33,835 nt of DNA, taken from Ruminococcus flavefaciens FD-1 (lineage in GTDB: Bacteria; Bacillota; Clostridia; Oscillospirales; Ruminococcaceae). A program made the translations under genes and the position numbers. Shown here piece by piece: positions 18,794 to 26,790 of this stretch. Location of the stretch: the NCBI GenBank assembly GCA_000174895.1, contig ACOK01000078.1, forward strand, positions 1-33,835, written 5' to 3'. The notes below the pieces were generated by a model, which saw nothing but the letters and a program-made list of their open reading frames with translations, had not been told where the DNA came from and did not search any database. Position 1 is the first letter of the stretch. Every line of letters starts with the position of its first letter.

Positions 18794-19999
18794 TTATGAG
18801 ACCGATGTTTCAGCGTAGTATACAAGTATTGCAGATGCGTCACGGGCATCGATAACGCTGTCCTTGTTGAAGTCGGCAGCTTTGGTCTGCCTTGCTGAAA
18901 AAGTGGGGGAATAGCCAACGGATATCCTTGCGTATTCCGTAAGGGTAACGGTAGCATCTCTGCCGTCGATGATGCTGTCTTCATTGACATCGCCCGTCAG
19001 GATCGTTTCGTCCTCGCTGAAAACCATGGAAAGAGCGCTGGCGTATTTTTCAGCAGTCGAACCCGGGCTGCCGAGGATGCGGAAATCAGAGATATTGTCC
19101 TCCGAGCCGCTTCTCAGGCTGTATGTTCTGCCTAATGCGTTAGTGCCGATAGTTTCAACAGTCGGCGGTATATAGATGCTTTTCAGGCTCTCGCAGCTGT
19201 AGAATGCATTTGCGCCGATGTAGCTGACGGAAACGGGGATGTTTATATCCCTCAGTGCGGAACATCCGCTGAAACAGCTTTCGGGGATGGCTTTCAATGA
19301 GTTGCTCAGCTTAGCGCTTTCAAGTCCGGAGCAGCTGAAAAAGCAGTAATTGCCGATGGACGTTACCGAGTCGGGGATGGTTATATCATTCAGTGCAAGA
19401 CAGCCCGAGAATGCGTAATCTCCGATCACCTCAACGCTGTCGGGGATATCAACGGATGTGAGGGCGGTCCTGCCGAAAAATGCACGTTTGCCTATGACAC
19501 GGGTGGATGAGCTTATAACTGCATCGTCGCTTCCTGCGTAGAGGACAAGAGCGTCGCCTTTATAGAGTGAGCTGTTCTCCGAGCGGTAGACCGTATTAGC
19601 CGTGCTGACGCTTATGTTGCTGAGCGACGGACAGGCTGTGAAAGCATAGTCGCCGATATATGAAGTGTCCGAGCCGATGTAGACGCTGTTCAGCTTCTGA
19701 CAGGCGCTGAATGCTCTTGTGCCTATACTGCGCAGAGTATCGGGGAGAATGACTGTTCTCAGCTCATTGCTGCCTGTGAAGAAGTTATCAGCTATGGATG
19801 TTACGTTAAGGCCTGCGATGGTGCCCGGTATCTCAAGAGTGCTTCCGCTTCCCGATACGCCTGTTATCGTAACAGAGCCGCTGTCTATGGTGAATATCAG
19901 CTCGTAGCCGTTATTTGTACCGTCGGCGCCGGCTGTTGTGGGGATGCACAGTGAAAACAGCATTGCCGAAGCTATAAATGCGGATATACATTTTCTCAT
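18794..19999 (-). CDS. Secreted LRR protein with a different dockerin type
   Basis: A 401-residue secreted protein. The signal peptide (about 1-25) precedes ten or so BspA-type leucine-rich repeats (about 30-315; for example ALTSVDIPDSVEVIGDYAF). A C-terminal dockerin (about 333-401) has two calcium loops, GDVNEDSIIDGRDA and ADFNKDSVIDARDAS, each followed by a helix ending in YA. This differs from the other three dockerins, which have DAVxIMQ and GDGxTN; it also lacks a Thr-rich linker. It therefore probably binds another cohesin. No enzyme domain is visible. The ATG at 19999 has AAAGGAG seven bases upstream. It follows the amidohydrolase by 31 bases, so it is likely the last gene of the aroE operon. 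Confidence 0.85.
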   Translation of the reverse strand: MRKCISAFIASAMLFSLCIPTTAGADGTNNGYELIFTIDSGSVTITGVSGSGSTLEIPGTIAGLNVTSIADNFFTGSNELRTVILPDTLRSIGTRAFSACQKLNSVYIGSDTSYIGDYAFTACPSLSNISVSTANTVYRSENSSLYKGDALVLYAGSDDAVISSSTRVIGKRAFFGRTALTSVDIPDSVEVIGDYAFSGCLALNDITIPDSVTSIGNYCFFSCSGLESAKLSNSLKAIPESCFSGCSALRDINIPVSVSYIGANAFYSCESLKSIYIPPTVETIGTNALGRTYSLRSGSEDNISDFRILGSPGSTAEKYASALSMVFSEDETILTGDVNEDSIIDGRDATVTLTEYARISVGYSPTFSARQTKAADFNKDSVIDARDASAILVYYAETSVS

Positions 20000-20030
20000 A
20001 GTGATACTCCTTTCATGAAGGGATAAAGGA

Positions 20031-21191
20031 TCAGTCAACTGTCTTTCCGTTGATAAGCACCATCACTGGCTCGCTCATAAGGTCAAGGGGATTCTCTCCC
20101 TTGCGGTAGAGCTGGATATCAGCATCTTTTCCTGCGGTGAGCGTACCTGTAACACCGCTGATACCCAGAATCTCAGCGGCTTCACAGGTAATGGCCCTGA
20201 GAGCGTCATCGAAGCTGAGTCCGCCCTTTACTGCCGCCTGAGCAGAGAGGGGGAGGTACTGTATGGGGATGACTGTATGGTCGGTGCATATTGCTGTTTT
20301 TACGCCGTTTTCAATGAGGACGGAGGCATTTTTCAGCTCCAGCCCTTTCATTTCGGGTTTGCAGCGGTCGCAGATGAGAGGTCCGCATATGACGGGTACT
20401 TTCTCCTCAGCGATTATATCAGCTATTTTCCAGCCCTCAGTGCCGTGAATGATGACCGGGTCAAGGTTGAATTCCTTGGCTATACGCATAGCTGTGCATA
20501 TGTCGTCTGCACGGTGACAGTGGAAGAATGCTTTTATCTTGCGGTCCATAAGGGGAAGGAGAGCTTCACACTTGATGTCGTATTCGGGCGGGTCATAATT
20601 CTCGCTGTCCTGATAGTAGCTGTCCATGTCGTGGCCGTAGCGCCTTGCCTTGTAGAGTCCCTCACGGATGAGAGCGGTGACAGCCATGCGTGTTATGGGA
20701 GTCTCGGCTCTGTCGTTGTACACGTTTTTGGGATTCTCACCGAGAGCGAATTTGATTCCGCATACGGAAATGAGCATATCGTCGATGCGTCTGCCTGCGG
20801 TCTTTATGGCGCATATCTCGCCGCCGCACGGATTAGCGCTTCCCGGGCTTGAAGCAACGGCTGTAATACCACGCTTTCTCGCTTCCCCGAAACAGCGGTC
20901 GAAAGGATTTATGCCGTCGATAGCCCTCATCTGCGGAGTGAACGGGTCTGTGGATTCGTTGCAGTCGTCGCCCTCAAAGTCAAGGCCGTTTTCGATTATG
21001 CCGAGGTGGGTGTGTGCATCTATGAAGCCGGGGTAGAGAGTACCGCCCTCAGCGTTTATACTGCCTTCGGGGATGCTTTCGGGAGCGCCCTCGCCGACAG
21101 CTGTTATCTTGCCGTTTTCTATGGAGATATAGCCGTTGGGGATGATGCCCCTGCTGTCCATAGTGTAAATTTCAGCGTTGTATATAAGCAT
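20031..21191 (-). CDS. Metal-dependent amidohydrolase, substrate unknown
   Basis: A 386-residue TIM-barrel hydrolase of the imidazolonepropionase/dihydroorotase superfamily. An N-terminal beta domain (about 1-53) leads to the metal motif FIDAHTHLG (H60, H62). FHCHRADD, VIIHGTEGW (H249) and ICTDH (D304) supply further ligands, and the protein closes with the usual GKDADIQLY...VLINGKTVD strand pair. All metal positions appear intact. Similar unassigned amidohydrolases are widespread in Clostridia; the substrate cannot be deduced. It starts six bases after the aroK stop with GAAAGTGAG upstream, so it belongs to that operon, although nothing ties it to shikimate chemistry. Confidence 0.85.
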   Translation of the reverse strand: MLIYNAEIYTMDSRGIIPNGYISIENGKITAVGEGAPESIPEGSINAEGGTLYPGFIDAHTHLGIIENGLDFEGDDCNESTDPFTPQMRAIDGINPFDRCFGEARKRGITAVASSPGSANPCGGEICAIKTAGRRIDDMLISVCGIKFALGENPKNVYNDRAETPITRMAVTALIREGLYKARRYGHDMDSYYQDSENYDPPEYDIKCEALLPLMDRKIKAFFHCHRADDICTAMRIAKEFNLDPVIIHGTEGWKIADIIAEEKVPVICGPLICDRCKPEMKGLELKNASVLIENGVKTAICTDHTVIPIQYLPLSAQAAVKGGLSFDDALRAITCEAAEILGISGVTGTLTAGKDADIQLYRKGENPLDLMSEPVMVLINGKTVD

Positions 21192-21197
21192 TGCCGC

Positions 21198-21695
21198 TCA
21201 CTTTCTGACAGCCTGAGCTATCTTCTCTGCATTTTCAACGGGGCTTCCGTCGCATTCTACTCTTACAGTGGAATGGCTGAGGTAGACCTCTCTGCGCTGG
21301 TCGTAGAGGGCTTTCAGCTCCTCCTTTGTGGAGCGCATAACTATGGGGCGGTTGGTATCGCCGCTGATACGCTCATAGCAGGTCTCGAACGGAACATCGA
21401 GAAAAACTATCTCAGCGCCTGCTTCTCTTGCGGCTTTTGCGGTATCGGGATTGAGCATTGCTCCGCCTCCGCAGGCTGCAACTATGGTCTTGCCGCAGAG
21501 CGACTTGACTATCTCAGCTTCGGTCTGACGGAAGAAAGGCTCTCCCTTTTTCTCGAAAATATCGGGGATGGACATTCCAAGGGTGCGGACGATAAGATCA
21601 TCCGTATCGGTAAAGCCGCTGCCAAGTTTTTTGGCAGCAAGCTTGCCTGCTGTGGTCTTTCCGCAGCCCATGAATCCGCATAAAAATATGGTCAT
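21198..21695 (-). CDS. aroK: Shikimate kinase
   Basis: AroK phosphorylates shikimate with ATP to shikimate 3-phosphate, in aromatic amino acid synthesis. The 165-residue P-loop kinase has GFMGCGKTT (7-15), the TDTDD motif (shikimate/Mg binding, about 29-33), FRQTEAEI (about 55-62) and AACGGGAM (about 74-81). The length is typical. It starts one base after the GNAT stop codon, and its GGAG ribosome site lies inside that gene's last codons, which indicates translational coupling. Confidence 0.96.
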   Translation of the reverse strand: MTIFLCGFMGCGKTTAGKLAAKKLGSGFTDTDDLIVRTLGMSIPDIFEKKGEPFFRQTEAEIVKSLCGKTIVAACGGGAMLNPDTAKAAREAGAEIVFLDVPFETCYERISGDTNRPIVMRSTKEELKALYDQRREVYLSHSTVRVECDGSPVENAEKIAQAVRK

Positions 21696-21696
21696 A

Positions 21697-22161
21697 TTAT
21701 TCTCCTTGTTTATGCTTGTTGCGTGCCAGCTTCACCAGCGGCACCCATTCGTTCTCTATCATCTTCTCGCCTGTGAGCTCGAAGCCGTGGCGCTTATAGA
21801 AGGCTATCCCACGTGCATTGTACTCCAGAGCCCAGAGATTGTCGGCGCCGGAATTATTCACCGCATATTCCAGAAGCTCTGCACCTATGCCGCAGCTCTG
21901 AAACTGAGGCTCAACATAAAGCTTCACTACCTCTGTGCCGTTCATGCGGATAATTCCCTTTATTACGCCGTTATCGTCGTATACACAGGTGTGGAGGAGC
22001 TCCTCCGAGCCCTCGGAGTATTCCGCTGCCATCTCCACAACGTTCAGCGTGGAAAAATAGAACTCGTCATTATGGAAAAACGGGTAGAAGTTCACACGGT
22101 AGTTGGTTATAATTATCTCTGCTATGCGTGAGGCGTCTTGCGGTCTGGCAGGGCGTATCAT
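21697..22161 (-). CDS. GNAT-family N-acetyltransferase
   Basis: A 154-residue single-domain acetyltransferase. The acetyl-CoA motif is LYVEPQFQSCGIGAELLEYA (Q-x-x-G-x-G, about 101-120), followed by the conserved GIAFYKRHGFELTGE ending. The substrate is unknown; it may be a small molecule or a protein N-terminus. It is set between aroE and aroK with one base on either side. Such tight packing suggests co-translation, but GNAT genes are often carried as passengers, so a role in the shikimate pathway is not implied. Confidence 0.85.
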   Translation of the reverse strand: MIRPARPQDASRIAEIIITNYRVNFYPFFHNDEFYFSTLNVVEMAAEYSEGSEELLHTCVYDDNGVIKGIIRMNGTEVVKLYVEPQFQSCGIGAELLEYAVNNSGADNLWALEYNARGIAFYKRHGFELTGEKMIENEWVPLVKLARNKHKQGE

Positions 22162-22162
22162 A

Positions 22163-22996
22163 TCACTTGTTCATCTCATCAACAGCATTTTCCACAGCCT
22201 TGATGATGGGGGCGATATCCTCGTTTGTGAATGTGCCGCCGTACCATATCTCATGAGCCTTTACAGCCTGATATACCAGCATAGCAGCGCCGCCCACAGC
22301 AGTCTTGCCCATTGCTCTTGCCTTCTTCATGAGAAGTGTCTCGATGGGGTTATAGATAACGTCGAAAACGCTTCCGCAGTCCTCGATGACCTTGTCGCTT
22401 ACAGCGCAGGCATCCACCTTCGGGAACATTCCCACAGGGGTAGCGTTTATGAGGATATCGAACTTGCCTTCAAGCTCGGATATATTTACTATCCTTACCG
22501 AAGCGCCTGAGCATTTCTCAAGTATTTCGGCCATAAGTATCTGAGCGTTCTTGAAATCCTGCGGTATTACTGCGAGAGTGATATCTCCGCCGTGACGTGC
22601 AACTTCAATGGCGATCATGCGTCCTACGCCGCCGCAGCCGAGAATAGCTGCCTTGCCGCCGATAGGGAGTCCCTCAGCTGAGCGGAGGAAGCCGTCGCAG
22701 TCGGTGTTGTAGCCGATAAGTCTGCCGTTGTCGTTCTTTATGCAGTTCACGGAATTATAGCGGAGAGCGCTTTCTGCCAGTTCATCCATAAGGGGAATGA
22801 CAGCCTGTTTGTGTGGGATAGTTACGTTCATGCCGCCCAGAGAAAGGAAAAGCTCACGGCTCTGTGCAAGCTTTTCGGGCTCGATGTCGATGAGTTCGTA
22901 TTCAGCGTCACGTCCGCTGAGAGCGAACAGCTTTTCGTGTATCAGCGGAGACATTGAATGTCCCAGCGGATGACCTGTAAGTGCAAATTTATTCAT
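22163..22996 (-). CDS. aroE: Shikimate dehydrogenase
   Basis: AroE reduces 3-dehydroshikimate to shikimate with NADPH. The 277-residue protein has GHSMSP (substrate binding, 12-17), NVTIPHK with catalytic K63, NTDCDGF with D99, the Rossmann loop LGCGGVGR (119-126), and the C-terminal AAMLVYQAVKAHEIW. The start at 22996 has GGAG nine bases upstream; an in-frame ATG ten codons earlier (23026) has no ribosome site. It is the first of the tightly packed genes aroE-GNAT-aroK-amidohydrolase. Confidence 0.96.
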   Translation of the reverse strand: MNKFALTGHPLGHSMSPLIHEKLFALSGRDAEYELIDIEPEKLAQSRELFLSLGGMNVTIPHKQAVIPLMDELAESALRYNSVNCIKNDNGRLIGYNTDCDGFLRSAEGLPIGGKAAILGCGGVGRMIAIEVARHGGDITLAVIPQDFKNAQILMAEILEKCSGASVRIVNISELEGKFDILINATPVGMFPKVDACAVSDKVIEDCGSVFDVIYNPIETLLMKKARAMGKTAVGGAAMLVYQAVKAHEIWYGGTFTNEDIAPIIKAVENAVDEMNK

Positions 22997-23063
22997 ATTT
23001 ATCAGCTCCACTTTTGATTTATCCATAATAATTTATGGTTTCTTTCATGATATGCGGGATGTC

Positions 23064-23081
23064 GGGGACGCCGTCCCCTAC
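23064..23081. repeat. GTAGGGG-hairpin repeat, short copy
   Basis: GGGGACGCCGTCCCCTAC lies in the gap between fabD and aroE. It is a shortened family member in reverse orientation. It could weaken read-through from fabD into aroE, but no T run follows. Confidence 0.65.
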
Positions 23082-23119
23082 ATGATCATAATTCTGCTTT
23101 CTGACAACTACTTTCTGAA

Positions 23120-24028
23120 TTACTGAAAGAGTGCTGCAAGTGTTTCGAGATTTTCAACATTCAGAGCTGTCGCTTCTTTAAGTGTCTTCTTAACAAGTCC
23201 TGTGAGAGTGCGTCCCGGGCCGAATTCAACAAAACGGTCTGCGCCTGCTTCGTTCATAGCTGCAAGTTCGGATGTGAAGCGTACAGGTGATACGATGTGC
23301 TTTGCAAGGAGTGATGCCATATCCGAGAAGTCTGTCAGCTCGCCGCCTGTAACGTTTGAGTAGTATTTGCACTGAGGAGCGTTGAAAGTGATGGTCTTGG
23401 CTGTCTCGTAGAATTTATCGGCAGCGCTCTGCATAAGCTTTGAATGGAATGCGCCTGCAACATTGAGGGGGATGACTCTTGCCTTCATCTCCTTGAAAAT
23501 GCCGCTTACTTCCTCAATGCCCTCGGGAGTTCCTGCAACTACGGTCTGAACAGGTGAGTTGTAGTTTACAGCAGTAACGTACTCCTTAGCGTTTGCGCAT
23601 ACTTCCTCTACCTTTTCCGGCTCTATCTTCATGATAGCAGCCATAGCGCCCTTAGTGCCCTGTGTAGCCTCTTCCATAGCCTCTGCTCTTGCCTTGATAA
23701 GGCGGAAAGCGTCCTCAAGAGTTACCATTCCCGAAGCGTACATTGCTGCGTACTCGCCAAGTGAGTGACCTGCAACGCCTTCAAATGTGAAGCCCTTTTC
23801 CTTTGCGGCTTCAAGGCAGATTATAGAAGTAGCCATGATGGCCGGCTGTGAATTCACTGTTCTCGACAGTTCCTCAAGGGGAGCGCTGAAGCATATTTCC
23901 TTCAGGTCACGGCCGAGGATAGCTGAGCCGGTTTCATATGCTTTAAGCAGCTGAGCAGAACTTTCTGCGATATCCTTGCCCATTCCCTCGTACTGAGAAC
24001 CCTGTCCTGAAAATAGTGAAATTGTCAT
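23120..24028 (-). CDS. fabD: Malonyl-CoA:ACP transacylase
   Basis: FabD moves the malonyl group from CoA to the acyl carrier protein. The 302-residue protein has FSGQGSQ (6-12), nucleophile S89 in GHSLGE, H195 in GAFHSKLM and the closing FVEFGPGRTLTGLVKKT. The start at 24028 has AAAGG at a workable distance; the ATG four codons earlier directly abuts the AAAGG. In related Clostridia fabD usually lies inside the fab cluster, but here it is divergent from fabH and shares its intergenic region, and aroE follows after 123 bases. Confidence 0.96.
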   Translation of the reverse strand: MTISLFSGQGSQYEGMGKDIAESSAQLLKAYETGSAILGRDLKEICFSAPLEELSRTVNSQPAIMATSIICLEAAKEKGFTFEGVAGHSLGEYAAMYASGMVTLEDAFRLIKARAEAMEEATQGTKGAMAAIMKIEPEKVEEVCANAKEYVTAVNYNSPVQTVVAGTPEGIEEVSGIFKEMKARVIPLNVAGAFHSKLMQSAADKFYETAKTITFNAPQCKYYSNVTGGELTDFSDMASLLAKHIVSPVRFTSELAAMNEAGADRFVEFGPGRTLTGLVKKTLKEATALNVENLETLAALFQ

Positions 24029-24112
24029 AATGTAAAACATCCTTTCTGTATGTTATATACAAAATACTTAGCTAAATTCAACTGATTTCTTAATTAAAAT
24101 TGTGCGAAATGC

Positions 24113-24176
24113 CGATATTTTGTTTTTGCTTCATCAAAGTGCTAAAATATCGTTGCAAAAAAATCAGAAATGATTT
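24113..24176. promoter_or_regulatory. Inverted repeats between fabD and fabH (possible operators)
   Basis: CGATATTTT (24113-24121) is matched by AAAATATCG (24144-24152), and AAATCA-GAAA-TGATTT (24161-24176) is a second, compact palindrome. Both lie between the divergent fatty-acid genes, where a lipid regulator such as FapR or FabT would be expected to bind. Neither matches the published operators as I remember them, so the role is a guess from position. Confidence 0.35.
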
Positions 24177-24196
24177 AAAATGTATTATGTGGGACT

Positions 24197-24225
24197 TTGC
24201 ACCCATAACTATACTATAACATAAT
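24197..24225 (+). promoter_or_regulatory. Probable promoter of fabH
   Basis: TTGCAC (24197-24202), 17 bases and CATAAT (24220-24225), about 70 bases before fabH. The downstream leader is very AT-rich. Confidence 0.5.
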
Positions 24226-24295
24226 TTTTCGGATTTTACAACTATAATTTTAAATTTGATATCTTTAAATTATATATTTATTAAGGAGTTTTTGA

Positions 24296-25282
24296 ATGGG
24301 AATCAATATACTGGGAATGGGCAAGTACCTTCCCGAGCAGAAGCTCAAGAACGACGATTTTAAGAAGTTCATCGATACAAACGATGAGTGGATACGCACC
24401 AGAACAGGCATAACCGAGCGCCCTATGGCAGGCTGGGAGCCTACATGGTATATGGGAAAGCAGGCGGCTCTGGCAGCTATTGCAAATGCAGGTATCGACC
24501 CGAAGGATATCGGTCTTGTCATATCCTGTACTGCTACCTCCGATTTCCATACTCCCAGTATGGCAAGCGTTATACAGTACGAGACAGGCGCAGTGAATGC
24601 AGGTGCTTTTGACCTGAACGCTGCCTGCACCGGATTTGTGTATGCTCTGGATACTGCAAGAAGATTCCTCGAAACAGACGAGAATATGAAATATGTGTTA
24701 GTAGTCGCTAACGAATCGCTTTCACGTTTCCTCGATTTCACTGACAGAAGCTCATGTATCCTTTTCGGTGACGGCGCTGCTGCTGCTGTTGTCGAAAGAA
24801 GCAGCAAGCTTTATTCATCAGTTCTCGGTTCTGACGGAAGCGGCGCACAGCTGCTCTGTGCAAGAACTCTTGACGTTGCCCCCGAAGTGGCTGTGGAAAG
24901 CGATTTTGAGGATCCCTTCCCGAAAATGCCGCAGCACAAGCTGCTCCAGAACGGCAAGGAAGTTTATAAATTCGCTACAAATGCGCTTCCGAAGTCGTTT
25001 GAACTTGCGGCTGAAAAGATCGGCATAACCAAGGACGATATAGACTGGTTCGTGCCCCATCAGGCAAATGTCCGTATAATTGAGACTGCCGCAAAGAAAC
25101 TGGGAGTGCCGATGGATAAGTTCGTTATCACCCTCGACCACTACGGAAACACATCATCCGCATCCATCCCTCTCGCACTCTGTGAGGCTATCGAAAAGGG
25201 AATGGTGAAGAAAGGCCAGAAGCTGGCTCTCATCGGCTTCGGAGCTGGCCTGACCTACGGCGGCATCATTTTAGAATATTAA
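24296..25282 (+). CDS. fabH: Beta-ketoacyl-ACP synthase III
   Basis: FabH condenses acetyl-CoA (or a branched starter) with malonyl-ACP to begin a fatty acid. The 328-residue thiolase-fold enzyme has the complete Cys-His-Asn triad: C111 in NAACTGF, H255 in PHQANVRI and N285 in HYGNTSSAS. GFGAGLTYG closes the fold. AAGGAG lies eight bases before the ATG. It is the first plus-strand gene of the fatty-acid cluster, and fabK follows after 101 bases that hold two hairpin repeats. Confidence 0.97.
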   Translation: MGINILGMGKYLPEQKLKNDDFKKFIDTNDEWIRTRTGITERPMAGWEPTWYMGKQAALAAIANAGIDPKDIGLVISCTATSDFHTPSMASVIQYETGAVNAGAFDLNAACTGFVYALDTARRFLETDENMKYVLVVANESLSRFLDFTDRSSCILFGDGAAAAVVERSSKLYSSVLGSDGSGAQLLCARTLDVAPEVAVESDFEDPFPKMPQHKLLQNGKEVYKFATNALPKSFELAAEKIGITKDDIDWFVPHQANVRIIETAAKKLGVPMDKFVITLDHYGNTSSASIPLALCEAIEKGMVKKGQKLALIGFGAGLTYGGIILEY

Positions 25283-25297
25283 TTGAGAATTGCGTAT

Positions 25298-25363
25298 GGG
25301 CGGATATTAACCGCCCGTGTCAGAACGCTGATTATTATTCGGGCGGAGGGTATCCGCTCCTAC
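25298..25363. repeat. Two hairpin repeats between fabH and fabK
   Basis: GGGCGG-ATATTAA-CCGCCC (25298-25316) and GGGCGGAGGGTATCCGCTCCTAC (25341-25363), related to the GTAGGGG family; the second carries the CTAC edge. Neither is followed by a T run, so read-through into fabK is likely. Confidence 0.6.
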
Positions 25364-25383
25364 AAAATACAAGGAGTACAATA

Positions 25384-26310
25384 ATGAAAACAAGAATAAC
25401 AGATCTTCTCGGTATAGAATATCCTATCATTCAGGGCGGTATGGCATGGGTCGCTGAGCATACTCTTGCTGCTGCCGTATCAAATGCAGGCGGTGCAGGT
25501 ATCATCGCAGGCGGCAATGCTCCTATCGACTATCTCCGTGAGCAGATCCGTCTGTGCAAGGAAAAAACAGACAAGCCTTTCGGCGTGAACGTTATGCTCA
25601 TGAGCCCTAACGCTGCCGACCTTGCACAGCTCTGTATCGACGAAAAAGTCGCATTCGTAACAACAGGTGCAGGAAATCCCGGCACATACGTTGCCGCATG
25701 GAAAGAAGCAGGCATAAAGGTCATCCCCGTAGTTCCTTCCGTTGCTCTTGCAAAGAGAATGGAAAAGAGCGGCGCTGACGCTGTTATCGCTGAGGGTACG
25801 GAATCAGGCGGACACATCGGCGAGAATACAACAATGTGTCTCGTTCCGCAGGTAGTGGACGCTGTTTCTATCCCTGTTATCGCAGCAGGCGGTATCGCTG
25901 ACGGACGTGGAATGGCTGCATCATTCATGCTGGGCGCAGAGGGCGTTCAGATAGGTACACGCTTCCTTGCTTCCGAGGAGTGCCAGATACATCCTGTGTT
26001 CAAGGACCTCGTTATCAAGGCAAAGGACACAGACAGCGTTGTAACAGGAAGATACACAGGCCACCCATGCAGAAACGTAAAGACAAAGTTTGCAAAGAAG
26101 CTGGCTAACGGCGAAAAGGACGGCACACTCTCACCCGAGGAATTCGAGAACCTCACAGTAGGCGCACTCCGCCGTGCTGTTGTTGAGGGCGACCTTGAAA
26201 GCGGTTCATTCCTCTGCGGCGCTATCGCAGGCATGATAAATGATATCAAGCCCTGCGCTGACATCGTAAAGGAGATAAACGACGGCGCTGAGAAGCTTCT
26301 CTGCAAGTAA
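25384..26310 (+). CDS. fabK: Enoyl-ACP reductase II (FMN-dependent)
   Basis: FabK reduces the enoyl-ACP double bond, the last step of each elongation cycle, using FMN and NAD(P)H. The 308-residue nitronate-monooxygenase-like barrel shows IIQGGMAW (15-22), TTGAGNPG (about 92-99), EGTESGGHIG with the family His (about 138-147) and GGIADGRGM (about 168-176). It replaces FabI, which is not seen here; FabK enzymes are usually tolerant of triclosan. AAGGAG precedes the ATG by seven bases. Confidence 0.96.
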   Translation: MKTRITDLLGIEYPIIQGGMAWVAEHTLAAAVSNAGGAGIIAGGNAPIDYLREQIRLCKEKTDKPFGVNVMLMSPNAADLAQLCIDEKVAFVTTGAGNPGTYVAAWKEAGIKVIPVVPSVALAKRMEKSGADAVIAEGTESGGHIGENTTMCLVPQVVDAVSIPVIAAGGIADGRGMAASFMLGAEGVQIGTRFLASEECQIHPVFKDLVIKAKDTDSVVTGRYTGHPCRNVKTKFAKKLANGEKDGTLSPEEFENLTVGALRRAVVEGDLESGSFLCGAIAGMINDIKPCADIVKEINDGAEKLLCK

Positions 26311-26318
26311 GGCAGTCT

Positions 26319-26436
26319 GTAGGGGCGCACAGTGTGCGCCCGTGTGAAAATAATAAAGTAGGGGACGGCGCCCTCGGCGTTCCACGAATAACCGAAAAAC
26401 GACATTTACCCGTGTAGGGGCGGATATCATCTGCAC
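26319..26436. repeat. Three GTAGGGG-hairpin repeats after fabK
   Basis: Copies stand at 26319-26341 (GTAGGGGCGCACAGTGTGCGCC), 26358-26383 (GTAGGGGACGGCG, CCCTC, GGCGTTCC) and 26414-26436 (GTAGGGGCGGATATCATCTG, with a degraded stem). All are in forward orientation, 40-55 bases apart. Confidence 0.75.
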
Positions 26437-26457
26437 GACAATGATATAGGTGAAAAA

Positions 26458-26664
26458 ATGAAACAGTATAAATACATTAGTCTGAAACTCAGCTGGGGAG
26501 AATACCGCACAAGCAAGGAAAAAGGCAAACTCTCCCACAAAGAGGTCATAGACAGTATGGCTGAAAAGGGCTGGAAATATGTTGACCACATTCCGTGTGA
26601 CATCTTAGGTAATGGCGGCGCAGTATATATCGACCTTGTATTTGAAAAAGACGTTGACGAATAA
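26458..26664 (+). CDS. DUF4177-like small protein
   Basis: A 68-residue protein with the DUF4177 pattern: an N-terminal strand (YKYISLKLSWG), a helix (HKEVIDSMAEKGWKYV, including the typical GW), and a last strand ending in an FEK-like motif (IDLVFEKD). The function of this domain is unknown. AGGTG precedes the ATG. It sits between fabK and fabG amid hairpin repeats, and its last seven codons plus stop are duplicated about 120 bases downstream. It may be a passenger brought in with the repeats. Confidence 0.65.
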   Translation: MKQYKYISLKLSWGEYRTSKEKGKLSHKEVIDSMAEKGWKYVDHIPCDILGNGGAVYIDLVFEKDVDE

Positions 26665-26787
26665 ACAATAACAAGCCGTCGAGCGACCTGAAACTTATCG
26701 CTTTACAGAAAGTAAGCGAGTTTACGAGCGAATCGTGACTGTGGTCAAGCTGACGACAGCTTGTTTGAAAAAGACGTTGACGAATAA
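26641..26787. repeat. 24-bp direct repeat around a small inverted-repeat segment
   Basis: The final 24 bases of the DUF4177 gene, including its stop codon (26641-26664), recur exactly at 26764-26787. The segment between has inverted ends, ACAAGCCGTCG (26671-26681) and CGACAGCTTGT (26754-26764), one mismatch apart. It may be a small insertion that duplicated the gene end, or a slippage product. Confidence 0.8.
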
Positions 26788-26790
26788 TTC

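Noticed and set aside
20277..20852. Open plus-strand frame of 191 codons opposite the amidohydrolase
   Set aside because: It is antisense to a gene with intact family motifs, and has no recognisable domain or ribosome site.
24247..24276. TTTGATATC-type FabT operator before fabH
   Set aside because: Only half of the remembered operator is matched and the surroundings are very AT-rich, so chance is likely.
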